64,000 nucleotides of DNA from Methylotenera sp. (lineage in GTDB: Bacteria > Pseudomonadota > Gammaproteobacteria > Burkholderiales > Burkholderiaceae_C). Each line of letters opens with the position of its first letter. Positions within the stretch are counted from its first letter, which is position 1. The notes under the pieces are model-generated. The model was not told the origin of the DNA and ran no database searches. It saw only the letters and a list, made by a program, of their open reading frames with translations. The stretch is from NCBI GenBank assembly GCA_021738245.1, contig JAIPCJ010000003.1, positions 1-64,000 on the forward strand, written 5' to 3'. This document shows positions 43,138 to 53,161 of the stretch, in pieces. Position numbers and translations under genes: made by a program.

Positions 43138-44054
43138 TGCGATTCAACGTCTTCCAGGTCAGCCGTCGAGGCGGCCGCGAGACCAACGAGGATCGCATGG
43201 GCTACTGCTTCACGCGGGAGGCGGGGCTGTTTGCGCTGGCCGACGGCATGGGCGGCCACCCGGAGGGCGAAGTCGCGGCCCAGATCGCGCTGCAGACGCT
43301 GGCGGCGCTGTTCCAGCAGGATGCGCGGCCGGTCATCGCAGACCCGCAGCAGTTCCTGCAGGAAGCCATCGTCGTCGCCCATCAGCAGTTGCTGCGCTAC
43401 GCCGCAAGCAAGGGCCTGTCGGACACCCCGCGCACCACGGTGGTCGCGGCCATCCTGCAGGGCAACCAGGCCTGGTGGGCGCACTGTGGTGATTCGCGCC
43501 TGTACCTGGTGCGCTCGGCGAAGCTGATTGCCCGCACGCGCGACCACTCCTACTCCGAACTGCAGGAAGCCCTGGGGCGGGTCGCGCCCGGCGCCGAGCC
43601 TTTCAACCGCAACGTGCTGTTCACCTGCCTGGGCAGCCCCGGCAAACCGATGATCGACTGCCAGGGGCCGCTCGTCATGGACGCTGGCGACCGCCTGCTG
43701 CTGTGCTCCGACGGCCTGTGGGGCAGTGTGGAGGATGAAGAGATCGTCCGCCAGTTGGCCAGCCTGGCCATCTCCGAAGCGGTGCCCGAACTCGTCGAGC
43801 AGGCCTTGCGGCGAGGTGGGGAGCGCAGTGACAACGTCACCGTGCTGGCCGTCGAGTGGGAAGGCGAGGGCGACCCCGCCGGCGACACCACCCAGAATCT
43901 CGGCAACTCCGGCTTCGCGTCCACCATCCAGGGCGGCCTCGACCCCGAGCTCGTCGCGAGCATGGAAGCCCTGGACGACGAGGAGATCGAGCGCGCCGTG
44001 CGCGAGATCAACGAAGTCATCAAGCAGTCCGGCCGTGGCGGCACCCGTCGCTGA
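43137..44054 (+). CDS. PP2C-family protein phosphatase
   Basis: [51 protein letters not shown] overlap with kinase. Confidence 0.95.
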   Translation: MRFNVFQVSRRGGRETNEDRMGYCFTREAGLFALADGMGGHPEGEVAAQIALQTLAALFQQDARPVIADPQQFLQEAIVVAHQQLLRYAASKGLSDTPRTTVVAAILQGNQAWWAHCGDSRLYLVRSAKLIARTRDHSYSELQEALGRVAPGAEPFNRNVLFTCLGSPGKPMIDCQGPLVMDAGDRLLLCSDGLWGSVEDEEIVRQLASLAISEAVPELVEQALRRGGERSDNVTVLAVEWEGEGDPAGDTTQNLGNSGFASTIQGGLDPELVASMEALDDEEIERAVREINEVIKQSGRGGTRR

Positions 44055-44077
44055 GCGCCACCAACCTCCGTTTTTTC

Positions 44078-44809
44078 ATGACCAAGACCTTCACGCGCAG
44101 CGCAGGCCGCGCTGCCAATCAATTGCGCCCGGTGCGCATCACCCGCGGCTTCACGGTGCATGCCGAAGGCTCGGTTCTGATCGAGTTCGGCGGCACCCGG
44201 GTGCTCTGCACGGCCTCGGTCGAAGATCGCGTGCCGCCGCACAAGCGCGGCTCGGGTGAAGGCTGGGTCACGGCCGAGTACGGCATGCTGCCGCGTGCCA
44301 CCCACACCCGTGGCGACCGCGAGGCGGCCAAGGGCAAGCAAAGCGGCCGCACGCAGGAGATCCAGCGCCTGATCGGCCGCTCGCTGCGCGCGGTGTTCGA
44401 CCTCGCAGCCCTCGGAGAACGCACCCTCACGCTGGACTGCGACGTGCTGCAGGCCGATGGCGGCACGCGCACCGCGGCCATCACCGGGGCGTTCGTGGCC
44501 GCACAGGACGCCGTCAACAAGCTGATCGCCGACAGCAAGCTCGAACGCTCGCCCATCAAGGAGGCCGTGGCGGCCATCTCGGTAGGCATCGTCGACGGCG
44601 TGCCGCTGCTCGATCTGGAGTACGTGGAAGACGTCGCCTGCGACACCGACATGAATGTGGTCATGACGGCCTCCGGTGGCTTTGTGGAACTGCAGGGCAC
44701 CGCAGAGGGTGTGGTGTTCACGCGCACCGAGATGAATGCCCTGCTCGACCTGGCCGAGAAGGGCATTGGCGAGTTGCTCGTGGCCCAGCAGGCGGCGCTG
44801 AAGGCCTGA
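44078..44809 (+). CDS. rph: Ribonuclease PH
   Basis: [44 protein letters not shown]. Confidence 0.97.
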   Translation: MTKTFTRSAGRAANQLRPVRITRGFTVHAEGSVLIEFGGTRVLCTASVEDRVPPHKRGSGEGWVTAEYGMLPRATHTRGDREAAKGKQSGRTQEIQRLIGRSLRAVFDLAALGERTLTLDCDVLQADGGTRTAAITGAFVAAQDAVNKLIADSKLERSPIKEAVAAISVGIVDGVPLLDLEYVEDVACDTDMNVVMTASGGFVELQGTAEGVVFTRTEMNALLDLAEKGIGELLVAQQAALKA

Positions 44810-44816
44810 CACCGCG

Positions 44817-45422
44817 ATGAAACTCGTTCTCGCCTCCAACAATGCCAAGAAGCTGCTGGAGCTGCAGGCCTTGTTCTCGCCGCTGCGCATCGAGCTGGTG
44901 ACGCAAGGCAGCCTCGGCATCCCCGAGGCGGAAGAACCCTTCCTGACCTTCGCCGAGAACGCACTCGCCAAGGCGCGGCACGCCGCCGCGCACAGTGGCC
45001 TCCCGGCGCTGGCCGACGACTCCGGGCTCAGCGTCGAGGCGCTGGGCGGCGCACCCGGTGTGCGCTCGGCCCGTTATGCGCTGGATGCCGGGGGCGAGAA
45101 GAGCGACGCGGCCAACAACGACCGCCTGCTGCGCGAGCTGTCCGGCGTGGTGGATCGCCGGGCGCGCTTTGTCTGCGCGCTCGTCGCGGTGCGCAGCGCG
45201 GACGACCCCGAGCCCCTCATCACGATGGGCCGCTGGGCGGGCGAGATCCTGACGGCACCGGCCGGGGAGGGCGGCTTCGGCTACGACCCGCTGATGCACA
45301 TCCCCGGCCTGGGCCAGACCGTGGCCAGCCTGCCGGCGGACGTGAAGAACCGCCACAGCCACCGGGCGCTGGCCGCCGCGCAGCTGATCGCCCAGTTCCG
45401 CGAGGTCTGGCACCTCGGGTGA
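44817..45422 (+). CDS. rdgB: XTP/dITP diphosphatase
   Basis: KLVLASNNAKKLLELQALF; ALADDSGLSVEALGGAPGVRSARYA. Confidence 0.97.
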   Translation: MKLVLASNNAKKLLELQALFSPLRIELVTQGSLGIPEAEEPFLTFAENALAKARHAAAHSGLPALADDSGLSVEALGGAPGVRSARYALDAGGEKSDAANNDRLLRELSGVVDRRARFVCALVAVRSADDPEPLITMGRWAGEILTAPAGEGGFGYDPLMHIPGLGQTVASLPADVKNRHSHRALAAAQLIAQFREVWHLG

Positions 45423-45426
45423 GCCC

Positions 45427-46611
45427 ATGGCCGATCTTGCTCACTTGATGCGCCCGGGCACGCTGCAGTTGCCCGCGCTGCCGCCGCTGGCGCTGTACGT
45501 GCACTTGCCGTGGTGCCTGCGCAAATGCCCCTACTGCGACTTCAACTCGCATGAGGTGCGCGATGGCGGGCTGGCCCCGGACACCGCCCAGGCCTACCTC
45601 GCTGCGCTGCGCGATGACCTGGAGGCGGCGCTGCCGTTGATCTGGGGGCGCCCCGTCGTGAGCCTCTTCATCGGCGGTGGCACACCCAGCCTGTTCGACC
45701 CGGCGCAGATCGCCCAGCTGCTGTCCGACATCCGCGCCCGGCTGCCACTGGAGCCCGGCTGCGAGATCACGCTGGAGGCCAATCCCGGCACCTTCGAGCG
45801 TGAGCGGTTCAAGGGCTTTCGCGAGGCGGGCGTCACGCGGTTGTCGGTCGGCGTGCAGAGCTTCGACGATGCGCAGCTCAAGGCGCTGGGCCGCGTGCAC
45901 AGCGCGACGCAGGCCCGCGAGGCCCTGGCCGAGGCCGCTGCGGCCTTCGAGACCTTCAACCTCGACCTGATGTACGCGCTGCCGGGGCAGACGCTGGAAG
46001 ACCTTTCACGCGAGCTCGACACGGCGCTGAGCTTCCGGCCGCCGCACCTGTCGATCTATCACCTGACCATCGAGCCCAACACGGTGTTTGCCACGCGCAC
46101 ACCCGCCGGGCTGCCCGACCCCGACCTGGCCAGCGACATGCTCGACCTCATCACGGCGCGCACCGGCGCTGCCGGGCTGTCGCGTTATGAGGTGTCGGCC
46201 TATGCACGCGAGGGCCATCGCTGCGCGCACAACCTGAACTACTGGCAGTTCGGCGACTACCTCGGCATCGGTGCCGGCGCGCACAGCAAGCTGAGCTTCC
46301 CGCACCGCGTGCTGCGCCAGGTGCGCTGGCGCGAGCCGGCGGCCTACATGGCCCAGGCGGTGAAGGTGAGCAACGAGCACGAGGTCGCACGCAAGGACCT
46401 GCCCTTCGAGTTCATGCTCAATGCGCTGCGCTTGAAAGAGGGGGTGACGCTCACGCAATTCTTGGAGCGCACCGGCCTGCCGCCGTCCAGCATTGCCGCG
46501 GGCCTGGAGGCCGCCCGGGGCCGCGGCCTGCTGACACCGGACCCTTCGCGTATCCAGCCCACCGAGCGGGGTTTCGACTTCCTCAGCGATCTGCAGCAGT
46601 TGTTTCTCTGA
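45427..46611 (+). CDS. hemW: Radical SAM heme chaperone HemW (HemN-like)
   Basis: LYVHLPWCLRKCPYCDFNSHE; FIGGGTPSLF; HNLNYWQFGDYLGIGAGAHSK. Confidence 0.95.
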   Translation: MADLAHLMRPGTLQLPALPPLALYVHLPWCLRKCPYCDFNSHEVRDGGLAPDTAQAYLAALRDDLEAALPLIWGRPVVSLFIGGGTPSLFDPAQIAQLLSDIRARLPLEPGCEITLEANPGTFERERFKGFREAGVTRLSVGVQSFDDAQLKALGRVHSATQAREALAEAAAAFETFNLDLMYALPGQTLEDLSRELDTALSFRPPHLSIYHLTIEPNTVFATRTPAGLPDPDLASDMLDLITARTGAAGLSRYEVSAYAREGHRCAHNLNYWQFGDYLGIGAGAHSKLSFPHRVLRQVRWREPAAYMAQAVKVSNEHEVARKDLPFEFMLNALRLKEGVTLTQFLERTGLPPSSIAAGLEAARGRGLLTPDPSRIQPTERGFDFLSDLQQLFL

Positions 46612-47530
46612 GCCGCTGCTGCAGGGCCGCGACTTCGGCGTGCAGCCAGTCGCAGAAGGCCCGCACGGCGGGGTCGCCGCGCAGGCCTTCCGGGTAGACG
46701 ACGTGATAGTCGCGCCCCGCGTCCAGATCCAGCGCCTGAGCGGCGACGCGCACCAGGCGGCCGTCCAGCAGTGCATCCCCCGCAATCAGTTCGCGCGCCA
46801 GCGCCACGCCCATGCCTTGCTCGGCGGCCTGCAGCAGCACGCCGGCATCATTGAAGTTGGCCACCACCACGGGCGCCACTGGCAGGCCGGCCTGGGCGAA
46901 CCATTGGCGCCACACGTCCACGTCGTCCAGCAACGGTTGTGCTGCCAGCGCCTGCAGCGGCTGGCCGATCAGGCGATGGGCCAGGGCCGGCGCGGCCACC
47001 GCGATCAGCGGTGAATGGAAGAGCCGCTCGCTGACCAGCCCCGGCCAGGGCCCGCGGCCCACCCGCAGGCCGACGTGGTAGCCCTCGCGCGTTAGGTCGA
47101 TGACCTGCTGGCCGGTGTGCAAGTCCAGCGTGATGCAGGGCTGCAGGGTTTGCCAGCGCGGCAGGCGGGGCATCAGCCAGCGCTGGGCGAACGAGGGCAG
47201 GGCGGTCACACGGAGGGTCTGGGCCTGGTTGCCGTGCGCCTGGCCGGCTGCCAGCAGCCCCGCCTGCAACTCGGCGAACACCCGCTCCACCGCGCGCTGC
47301 AGCGTCTGGCCAGCGGGGTTGAGCGCCAGGCGCCGGCCCTGGCGTTGGAAGACCTCGAAGCCCAACGCCGCCTCCAGGCCGCGGATCTGCTGGCTCACCG
47401 CGCTGTGGGTGAGATGCAGGCTCTCCGCCGCGGCGCGCAGGTTCTCCGTCTGGGCCGCGGCCCGGAACGCCGCCAGGTAGTGCAGCGGAAAGCGGTCGAG
47501 TGAGGTCATCTGGTAAGTCTGGCCAACCAA
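46583..47530 (-). CDS. LysR-family transcriptional regulator (GcvA-like)
   Basis: N-terminal HTH FPLHYLAAFRAAAQTENLRAAAESLHLTHSAVSQQIRGLEAALGFEVFQRQGRRLALNPAG; convergent overlap with hemW 3' end. Confidence 0.93.
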   Translation of the reverse strand: MVGQTYQMTSLDRFPLHYLAAFRAAAQTENLRAAAESLHLTHSAVSQQIRGLEAALGFEVFQRQGRRLALNPAGQTLQRAVERVFAELQAGLLAAGQAHGNQAQTLRVTALPSFAQRWLMPRLPRWQTLQPCITLDLHTGQQVIDLTREGYHVGLRVGRGPWPGLVSERLFHSPLIAVAAPALAHRLIGQPLQALAAQPLLDDVDVWRQWFAQAGLPVAPVVVANFNDAGVLLQAAEQGMGVALARELIAGDALLDGRLVRVAAQALDLDAGRDYHVVYPEGLRGDPAVRAFCDWLHAEVAALQQRLRETTAADR

Positions 47531-47603
47531 TCAGTGCAGAAATCAGCGCTTCTTCTGCTTGCCTTGGGTGCCTAGCATAACCAGCACTTGAAGGAGATGT
47601 CTC

Positions 47604-47918
47604 ATGAAGACCTTGCCCCGCTGGCTGGCGTTGGCCTCCATCCCGGTCCTCCTGGCCCTGCGCATGGCGGCCACCCAGGCGTTCACCGACAGTGATGCTG
47701 AAATGAAGGAGGCAGCGGCCCAGCGTGCGAGCGTCCGTGCTGCCGGCGCTGTGGCGCCCGTGGCCCGAGTCACGCCGCCGCGCACGGCTTGGGTGCCCTT
47801 GTCACCGAAGTCGCTGGAGGGCTTTCGTCCTGTGTTTGCGGACGAGCGAGTGGCCGACGCGCGGCGCCGCACGACACTGCTGGCCCGGGCATCGCCCGCG
47901 GCCAGCGCTGCGCGTTAG
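47604..47918 (+). CDS. Small hypothetical protein with putative N-terminal signal sequence
   Basis: MKTLPRWLALASIPVLLALRMAATQA; convergent with cheB. Confidence 0.5.
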   Translation: MKTLPRWLALASIPVLLALRMAATQAFTDSDAEMKEAAAQRASVRAAGAVAPVARVTPPRTAWVPLSPKSLEGFRPVFADERVADARRRTTLLARASPAASAAR

Positions 47919-47922
47919 CCCA

Positions 47923-49011
47923 TCACACCCGGTTCAGCGAAATGCCTGAAGTGGCGCGCAGCCGCTCCAGCACTTTGGTTGCGATCTGGTTCAGCGGCAG
48001 CACTTCGTCCGCGGCGCCCGCGGCGATGGCCTCGCGCGGCATGCCGAAGACGACGCAGCTGGCCTCGTCCTGGCAGTAGTTGTAGGCGCCAGCGTCCTTC
48101 ATGACCTTCATGGCCCGGGCGCCGTCCGCGCCCATGCCGGTCAGCATGATGCCGATGGCATTGGGTCCCACCACCTTGGCGGCCGACAGGAAGAGCGCCT
48201 CGACCGACGGCTTGTGGCGGTTGATCGGGTCGCCGTCCTGCACGCGGGCGACGTAGTTCGCGCCGCTGCGCTCCACGGTCAGGTGCAGGCCGCCCGGGGC
48301 GATGTAGCCGTGGCCGGGCAGGATGCGCTCGCCGTCTTGCGCTTCCTTCACGCGAATCTTGCACAGGCCATCCAGCCGGGCGGCGTAGCTGCGGGTGAAG
48401 CCCGGCGGCATGTGCTGGGTGATGACCACGGCCGGGCTGTCGGCGGGCAGGTTGATGAGCACGTCCTTGGTCGCCTCGGTGCCGCCGGTGGAGGCGCCGA
48501 TGAAGATGATCTTCTCAGTCGAGGCGCGACCCAGGCTGGCCATGGTGACCGGCTTGGGCGCCGCGGCGGCCACGGCGCCTGCAGCAGCCGGCGGCGGGGC
48601 GCGGCGGATGTGCGCCTTGGACGCGATGCGGATCTTGTCGGTGATGTCCTGGGCCAGCAGCCGGATACCGTCGGCCACGCCGATCTTGGGCTTGGCCACG
48701 AAGTCGATGGCGCCCAGCTCCAGCGCCTTGAGCGTGACCTCCGCGCCGCGCTCGGTCAGCGTCGAGACCATCACCACGGGCATCGGGCGCAGGCGCATCA
48801 GGCGCGACAGGAAGTCGAGCCCGTCCATGCGCGGCATCTCGACGTCCAGCGTGATGACGTCGGGGTTGAGGTTGCGGATCATCTCGCGCGCCACCAGCGG
48901 GTCGGAGGCCGCGCCGATGCATTCCATGTCGGTCTGGCGATTGATGATCTCGGTGAGGATGGAGCGCACCAGCGCCGAATCGTCCACCACCACGACCTTG
49001 GTCTTGGCCAT
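47923..49011 (-). CDS. cheB: Chemotaxis response regulator protein-glutamate methylesterase
   Basis: [54 protein letters not shown]. Confidence 0.97.
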   Translation of the reverse strand: MAKTKVVVVDDSALVRSILTEIINRQTDMECIGAASDPLVAREMIRNLNPDVITLDVEMPRMDGLDFLSRLMRLRPMPVVMVSTLTERGAEVTLKALELGAIDFVAKPKIGVADGIRLLAQDITDKIRIASKAHIRRAPPPAAAGAVAAAAPKPVTMASLGRASTEKIIFIGASTGGTEATKDVLINLPADSPAVVITQHMPPGFTRSYAARLDGLCKIRVKEAQDGERILPGHGYIAPGGLHLTVERSGANYVARVQDGDPINRHKPSVEALFLSAAKVVGPNAIGIMLTGMGADGARAMKVMKDAGAYNYCQDEASCVVFGMPREAIAAGAADEVLPLNQIATKVLERLRATSGISLNRV

Positions 49012-49023
49012 GGATATGTCTCC

Positions 49024-49683
49024 TTAGAACAGATCGATGGAGCCGCCGCTGCTGGCGACGGGCTGCACCTTCTGGATCGCGGCCCGGTCCTGTTGGACGA
49101 GCGCGTCAGTATTCGTCGGCGCCAGGCGCTTGACCATCGCCTTGCCACTGGCCGGCAGGAAGCAGACCTTGCGCGGGTACACGTCCATCACGTCCTTGGA
49201 CACGATGGGAATGCGCTCCAGCTTCAGGAAGTCGATGACGAAGTTGGTGTTGCGTTCGCCCACATTGAGCGAGTTCATGCCCGAGATGACCGCACCGCCG
49301 CCGAAGATCTTGGCCTCCATGCGGGCCTTGCTGGCGCCGCGCTTCATCATCTCGTTGATCAGCAGTTCCATGGCGAACGTGCCGTAGCGGCCCGAGTCGC
49401 CGTTGCCTTCGGGCAGCATGAAGTGGTTCATGCCGCCGACCTTGGCCACGCGGTCCCAGAGGCAGGCCGCGATGCAGGAGCCGAGTGTCGTCATCACGAG
49501 GATGTCCTCGCTGTCGACGAAGTACTCACCGGGCAGGATCTTGACCGCCGCGTTCTTGAAGTGCGCGTCGTAGAAGAAGAACGAGGCCTCGCCCTGCTTG
49601 CGGGGCTGCGACTTGAGCTGATTGACCTTGGCCAGCGCCGCGGGGTTGCCGAGGGTGGAGGCCGAGGCGAGAGGCGTACTCAT
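49024..49683 (-). CDS. cheD: Chemoreceptor glutamine deamidase
   Basis: LVMTTLGSCIAACLWD; GGMNHFMLP; KIFGGGAVI. Confidence 0.95.
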   Translation of the reverse strand: MSTPLASASTLGNPAALAKVNQLKSQPRKQGEASFFFYDAHFKNAAVKILPGEYFVDSEDILVMTTLGSCIAACLWDRVAKVGGMNHFMLPEGNGDSGRYGTFAMELLINEMMKRGASKARMEAKIFGGGAVISGMNSLNVGERNTNFVIDFLKLERIPIVSKDVMDVYPRKVCFLPASGKAMVKRLAPTNTDALVQQDRAAIQKVQPVASSGGSIDLF

Positions 49684-49685
49684 GA

Positions 49686-50537
49686 TCAAACCCGTTCGTA
49701 GATGGTTTTGCCGCGGAGCTTGAACAGGTCGCGCGAATCGGTGAAGTTCTCGGAGTGCCCCACGAAGAGCAGGCCGCCCGGACGCATCACCCGGTGGATG
49801 CGCTCCAGCACCTTGCGCTGGGTGGGCGCATCGAAATAGATCATGACGTTGCGGCAGAACACCATGTGAAAGGGGTCGCCGAGCTGCCACTGCGCATCCA
49901 TCAGGTTGAGCGGGCGGAAGTCCACCCAGCGCTGCAGCTCGGGCTTCACGCGGATCTTGCCGGCATTGGCGCCGGTGCCGCGCATGAAGAAGTTCTTCAG
50001 CCGGTTGGCGTCCAGGCCGCGGGAGTCGGCGTTGTAGACGCCCCGCTTGGCGGTGGCGAGCACGTTGGTGTCGATGTCGCTGGCCACGAGCTGCACCGAG
50101 GCGTTGGCGCCCAGGGCCTCGCTGCAGGTCATCAGGATGGAATACGGCTCCTCGCCCGTGGACGCCGCGCAGCACCAGATGCGCACGGACTTGCCGACAT
50201 AAGGCTTGAGGTCGTCCTTCAGCGCGTGGAAGTGATGGTCCTCGCGGAAGAAGGAGGTCAGGTTGGTCGTCAGGCAGTTGACGAATTCCTGCCACTCCTG
50301 CGCGCCCGCGGGGCCGGTGGACGCTTCCAGCCATTGCAGATAACCCGCGAAGCTCTTGTGGCCGGTTTCGCGCAGGCGGCGCGACAACCGGCTGTAGACC
50401 ATCGCGTGCTTGCCGTCATGCAGGCTGATGCCGGCGTGCTTGTAGATCAGTTCACGCACCCGGTCGAAGTCGGCCTTGCTGAAGCTGAATTCGTGGTCGA
50501 GGGCGTCACTGCCGGTGGCGAGGTCGGGTGCGGGCAT
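49686..50537 (-). CDS. cheR: Chemotaxis protein methyltransferase
   Basis: SVRIWCCAASTGEEPYSILMT; MVFCRNVMIYFD; VGHSENF. Confidence 0.96.
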   Translation of the reverse strand: MPAPDLATGSDALDHEFSFSKADFDRVRELIYKHAGISLHDGKHAMVYSRLSRRLRETGHKSFAGYLQWLEASTGPAGAQEWQEFVNCLTTNLTSFFREDHHFHALKDDLKPYVGKSVRIWCCAASTGEEPYSILMTCSEALGANASVQLVASDIDTNVLATAKRGVYNADSRGLDANRLKNFFMRGTGANAGKIRVKPELQRWVDFRPLNLMDAQWQLGDPFHMVFCRNVMIYFDAPTQRKVLERIHRVMRPGGLLFVGHSENFTDSRDLFKLRGKTIYERV

Positions 50538-50737
50538 GTGAGATATCAGATTTGTGGGTGCTCGCAGCAGTTCTGGCGGGGGTGGTCTGATTCTGCATCC
50601 CCACCCCCGTTGTACGGCGGGGGTGCAATTCAGCATAGTGCAATCAGGCCTCAGGAACGTGCCTGTTTCACGACCTGGGCTCGCCAGGGCCGCTGCTAGA
50701 CTGCCCCGAAACCACAATCCAGGCTGACGCCCGCTTC

Positions 50738-51475
50738 TTGGAACACCGCTTGCCCGCCTCACAACTGATCGACGCTGCCGCGCTGGATCTGGACCAGGCC
50801 CTGCAATTGCTGCAGCAGGCCGGCGCGCTGCTGCCGGATGCGGCCCCTCACAGCGCCGCCTGGTTGCAGGCCGTGCTCGATGCGCTGTGCGACCTCTCCA
50901 GCAAGGACGCGCTGACCGGGCTGGTGAACCGGCGCAGCTTCGAGATGTCTCTGGCCCGCGAGGTCGACCGCGTCGCCCGGGCGGGCGAGCCGGCCCTGCT
51001 GCTGATGCTGGACATCGACCACTTCAAGGCGGTTAACGACACCCATGGTCATCTCGCCGGCGATCAGGTGATTCGCGCCGTGGCCCGCGCCGTCGAGCAG
51101 ACCGTTCGCCCCATGGACCTCGTGGCCCGCGTGGGCGGCGAAGAGTTCGCCATCATCCTGCCCAACTGCGCGACCCATGTCGGGCTGGCCGTGGCCGAGC
51201 GGGTGCGCGAGCGGGTGTCGGAGCTGGCCATCGAGGTCGCCCCGGGTCAGATGCACCATGTGACGGTCAGCCTGGGCGGCGCTTTTGCCCCGCAGTGGGT
51301 GCGCTCCTCGCCGCTGCTCTGGACGGAACGCGCCGACCGCCAGCTCTACCGTGCCAAGGCCGAGGGCCGCAACCGTGCCTGCCTGGAGCCCCAGGTGGAC
51401 TCCCTGGTCAGTGCCGAAGAAAAGGGCATGCTGTACGCCACGCTGAATTTCGAATCGCAACAGGACCTGCCATGA
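50738..51475 (+). CDS. GGDEF-domain diguanylate cyclase
   Basis: DALTGLVNRRSFE; MLDIDHFKAVNDTHGHLAGDQVI; RVGGEEFAIILP. Confidence 0.92.
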   Translation: MEHRLPASQLIDAAALDLDQALQLLQQAGALLPDAAPHSAAWLQAVLDALCDLSSKDALTGLVNRRSFEMSLAREVDRVARAGEPALLLMLDIDHFKAVNDTHGHLAGDQVIRAVARAVEQTVRPMDLVARVGGEEFAIILPNCATHVGLAVAERVRERVSELAIEVAPGQMHHVTVSLGGAFAPQWVRSSPLLWTERADRQLYRAKAEGRNRACLEPQVDSLVSAEEKGMLYATLNFESQQDLP

Positions 51476-52269
51476 GCACGACTCCCGATCCTGCTGCCTC
51501 CCGCCCTGCACGCTCCGGCGCCCGCACGCTTGCCGTGACCAGCGGCAAGGGCGGCGTGGGCAAGACCTTCGTCACCGCCAACCTGGCCGCGGCCCTGGCC
51601 GCGCGCGGCCAGAAGGTGCTCGTGCTGGACGCCGACCTGGGCCTGGCCAACCTCGACGTGGTGCTGAACCTGCACCCCAAGCTGACGCTGCATGACGTCT
51701 TCACCGAGAAGGCCACGCTGGAGCAGGCCATCCTGCCGGCGCCGGGGGGCTTCTCGGTCCTGCTGGCCGGCTCCGGCATGGTGGAGTACTCGCGCCTCAC
51801 GCCCGAGGTGCGCGACAAGCTGCTGCACATCATCGACCTGGTCAAGCCGCGCTTCGACTGGGTGCTGCTGGACACCGGCGCGGGCATCTCCGACGTGGTG
51901 CTGTTCGCCATCTCGCTGGCGCAGGACGTGCTCGTGGTCGCCACACCCGAACCCACCTCGCTGACTGACGCCTACGCCACCATCAAGGTGCTGGCCACGC
52001 AGCAGGAGCGCCGCCAGGTGGGCCTGTTGGTGAACCAGGCCAACCGCGTCGGCGAAGGCAAGCTCATCTGCGGGCAGCTGCAGCAGGTGCTCCAGCGCTT
52101 CGTGGGCGCCATGCCCGGCGCGGGCTTCCGGCTCGAGTTGCTGGGCGAGGTCAAGTCCGATCCAGCCGTGCGCCAGGCGGTGCTCAAGCGCCAACTCATG
52201 CTGGAGCACTACCCCGGCTGCGACGCTGCCCAGGCCATCAAGGCGCTGGCGGCCAAGCTGGTGGGCTGA
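51472..52269 (+). CDS. MinD/ParA family ATPase, FleN/FlhG-like
   Basis: LAVTSGKGGVGKTFVTANLAAAL; TPEPTSLTDAYATIKVLA; ATGA overlap with the GGDEF gene. Confidence 0.9.
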   Translation: MSTTPDPAASRPARSGARTLAVTSGKGGVGKTFVTANLAAALAARGQKVLVLDADLGLANLDVVLNLHPKLTLHDVFTEKATLEQAILPAPGGFSVLLAGSGMVEYSRLTPEVRDKLLHIIDLVKPRFDWVLLDTGAGISDVVLFAISLAQDVLVVATPEPTSLTDAYATIKVLATQQERRQVGLLVNQANRVGEGKLICGQLQQVLQRFVGAMPGAGFRLELLGEVKSDPAVRQAVLKRQLMLEHYPGCDAAQAIKALAAKLVG

Positions 52270-52273
52270 AGCC

Positions 52274-52681
52274 GTGACGGCGCCCACGCCCGAGGCGTCG
52301 CCCGCGACGGCCTTCGACTGGATCGGTGGCGAGCCGCGAGTGCGCGCGCTCGTCGATCGCTTCTATGACCTGATGGACCTCGAGCCTCGCTATGCGCGGC
52401 TGCGCGCGGCCCACGGCACCACGCTGGACGGCGCTCGGGACAAGCTGTTCTGGTTCCTGTGCGGCTGGCTCGGTGGCCCGGATCACTACATCAGCCGCTT
52501 TGGTCACCCGCGCTTGCGGGCACGCCATTTGCCCTTTCGCATCGGCATCGCCGAGCGCGACGAATGGCTGGCCTGCATGAGCCAGGCGATGCAGGAGACC
52601 GAGGTCGATCCGGCGCTGCAGGCGCGCCTGGCCGAGTCCTTTGCCGGCACCGCCGACTGGATGCGCAACGCCGGTGCTTGA
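52274..52681 (+). CDS. Truncated hemoglobin (group II)
   Basis: FDWIGGEPRVRALVDRFYDLMD; LFWFLCGWLGGPDHYISRFGHPRLRARHLPFRIG. Confidence 0.92.
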   Translation: MTAPTPEASPATAFDWIGGEPRVRALVDRFYDLMDLEPRYARLRAAHGTTLDGARDKLFWFLCGWLGGPDHYISRFGHPRLRARHLPFRIGIAERDEWLACMSQAMQETEVDPALQARLAESFAGTADWMRNAGA

Positions 52682-52774
52682 CGCGCGCACAGCGGCGCAG
52701 CGGAGGTCAGCTTCGCGCGACGTTTTTGTAACGGTTGCTGGCGCCGCGCTGGCGTGCAATTAGCATGCCGCCCA

Positions 52775-53161
52775 ATGAACGCAACTGCCGAGTTTTCGCA
52801 TGTGCTCGTCGTCGACGACAACCTGGATGCCGCCGAGGTACTGGCGCTGCTGATTGAGACCGAAGGCTTCACCGCGAGCGTCGCGCGCAACCTGGCCACG
52901 GCTCGCGGCGAGGTGCGCGCGCGCCGGCCGGCCATCGTGCTGCTGGACCTCAATCTGCCGGATGGCAACGGCCTGGCGCTGCTGAGCGAAATCAAGTCTG
53001 ACCCGCAGACGGCGCGCGTTCAGGTCGTGGTGCTCAGCGGCATGCTGGACGACAAGGTCATGGCGCAGGCGCGTGCGCTGGGTGCCTGCGCCTTTCTCGT
53101 GAAGCCCTTCGAGCACGATCAGCTCAGTCAGGTGCTGCAACTGGCGCAGGCGGCCGCGTGA
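52775..53161 (+). CDS. Single-domain response regulator receiver
   Basis: HVLVVDDNLDAAEVLALLIETEGF; IVLLDLNLPDGNGLALL; LVKPFEHDQL. Confidence 0.93.
   Translation: MNATAEFSHVLVVDDNLDAAEVLALLIETEGFTASVARNLATARGEVRARRPAIVLLDLNLPDGNGLALLSEIKSDPQTARVQVVVLSGMLDDKVMAQARALGACAFLVKPFEHDQLSQVLQLAQAAA

Noticed and set aside
42169-44054. Ser/Thr kinase + PP2C phosphatase pair considered as a possible defence or T6SS-regulatory module
   Set aside because: Sits in a housekeeping gmk/yicC - rph/rdgB/hemW context that I recall as common in Burkholderiales; no T6SS or defence genes adjacent.
46583-46611. 29-bp convergent overlap of hemW and the LysR gene as a possible antisense regulatory device
   Set aside because: Short tail-to-tail overlaps are common in compact genomes; nothing further supports regulation.
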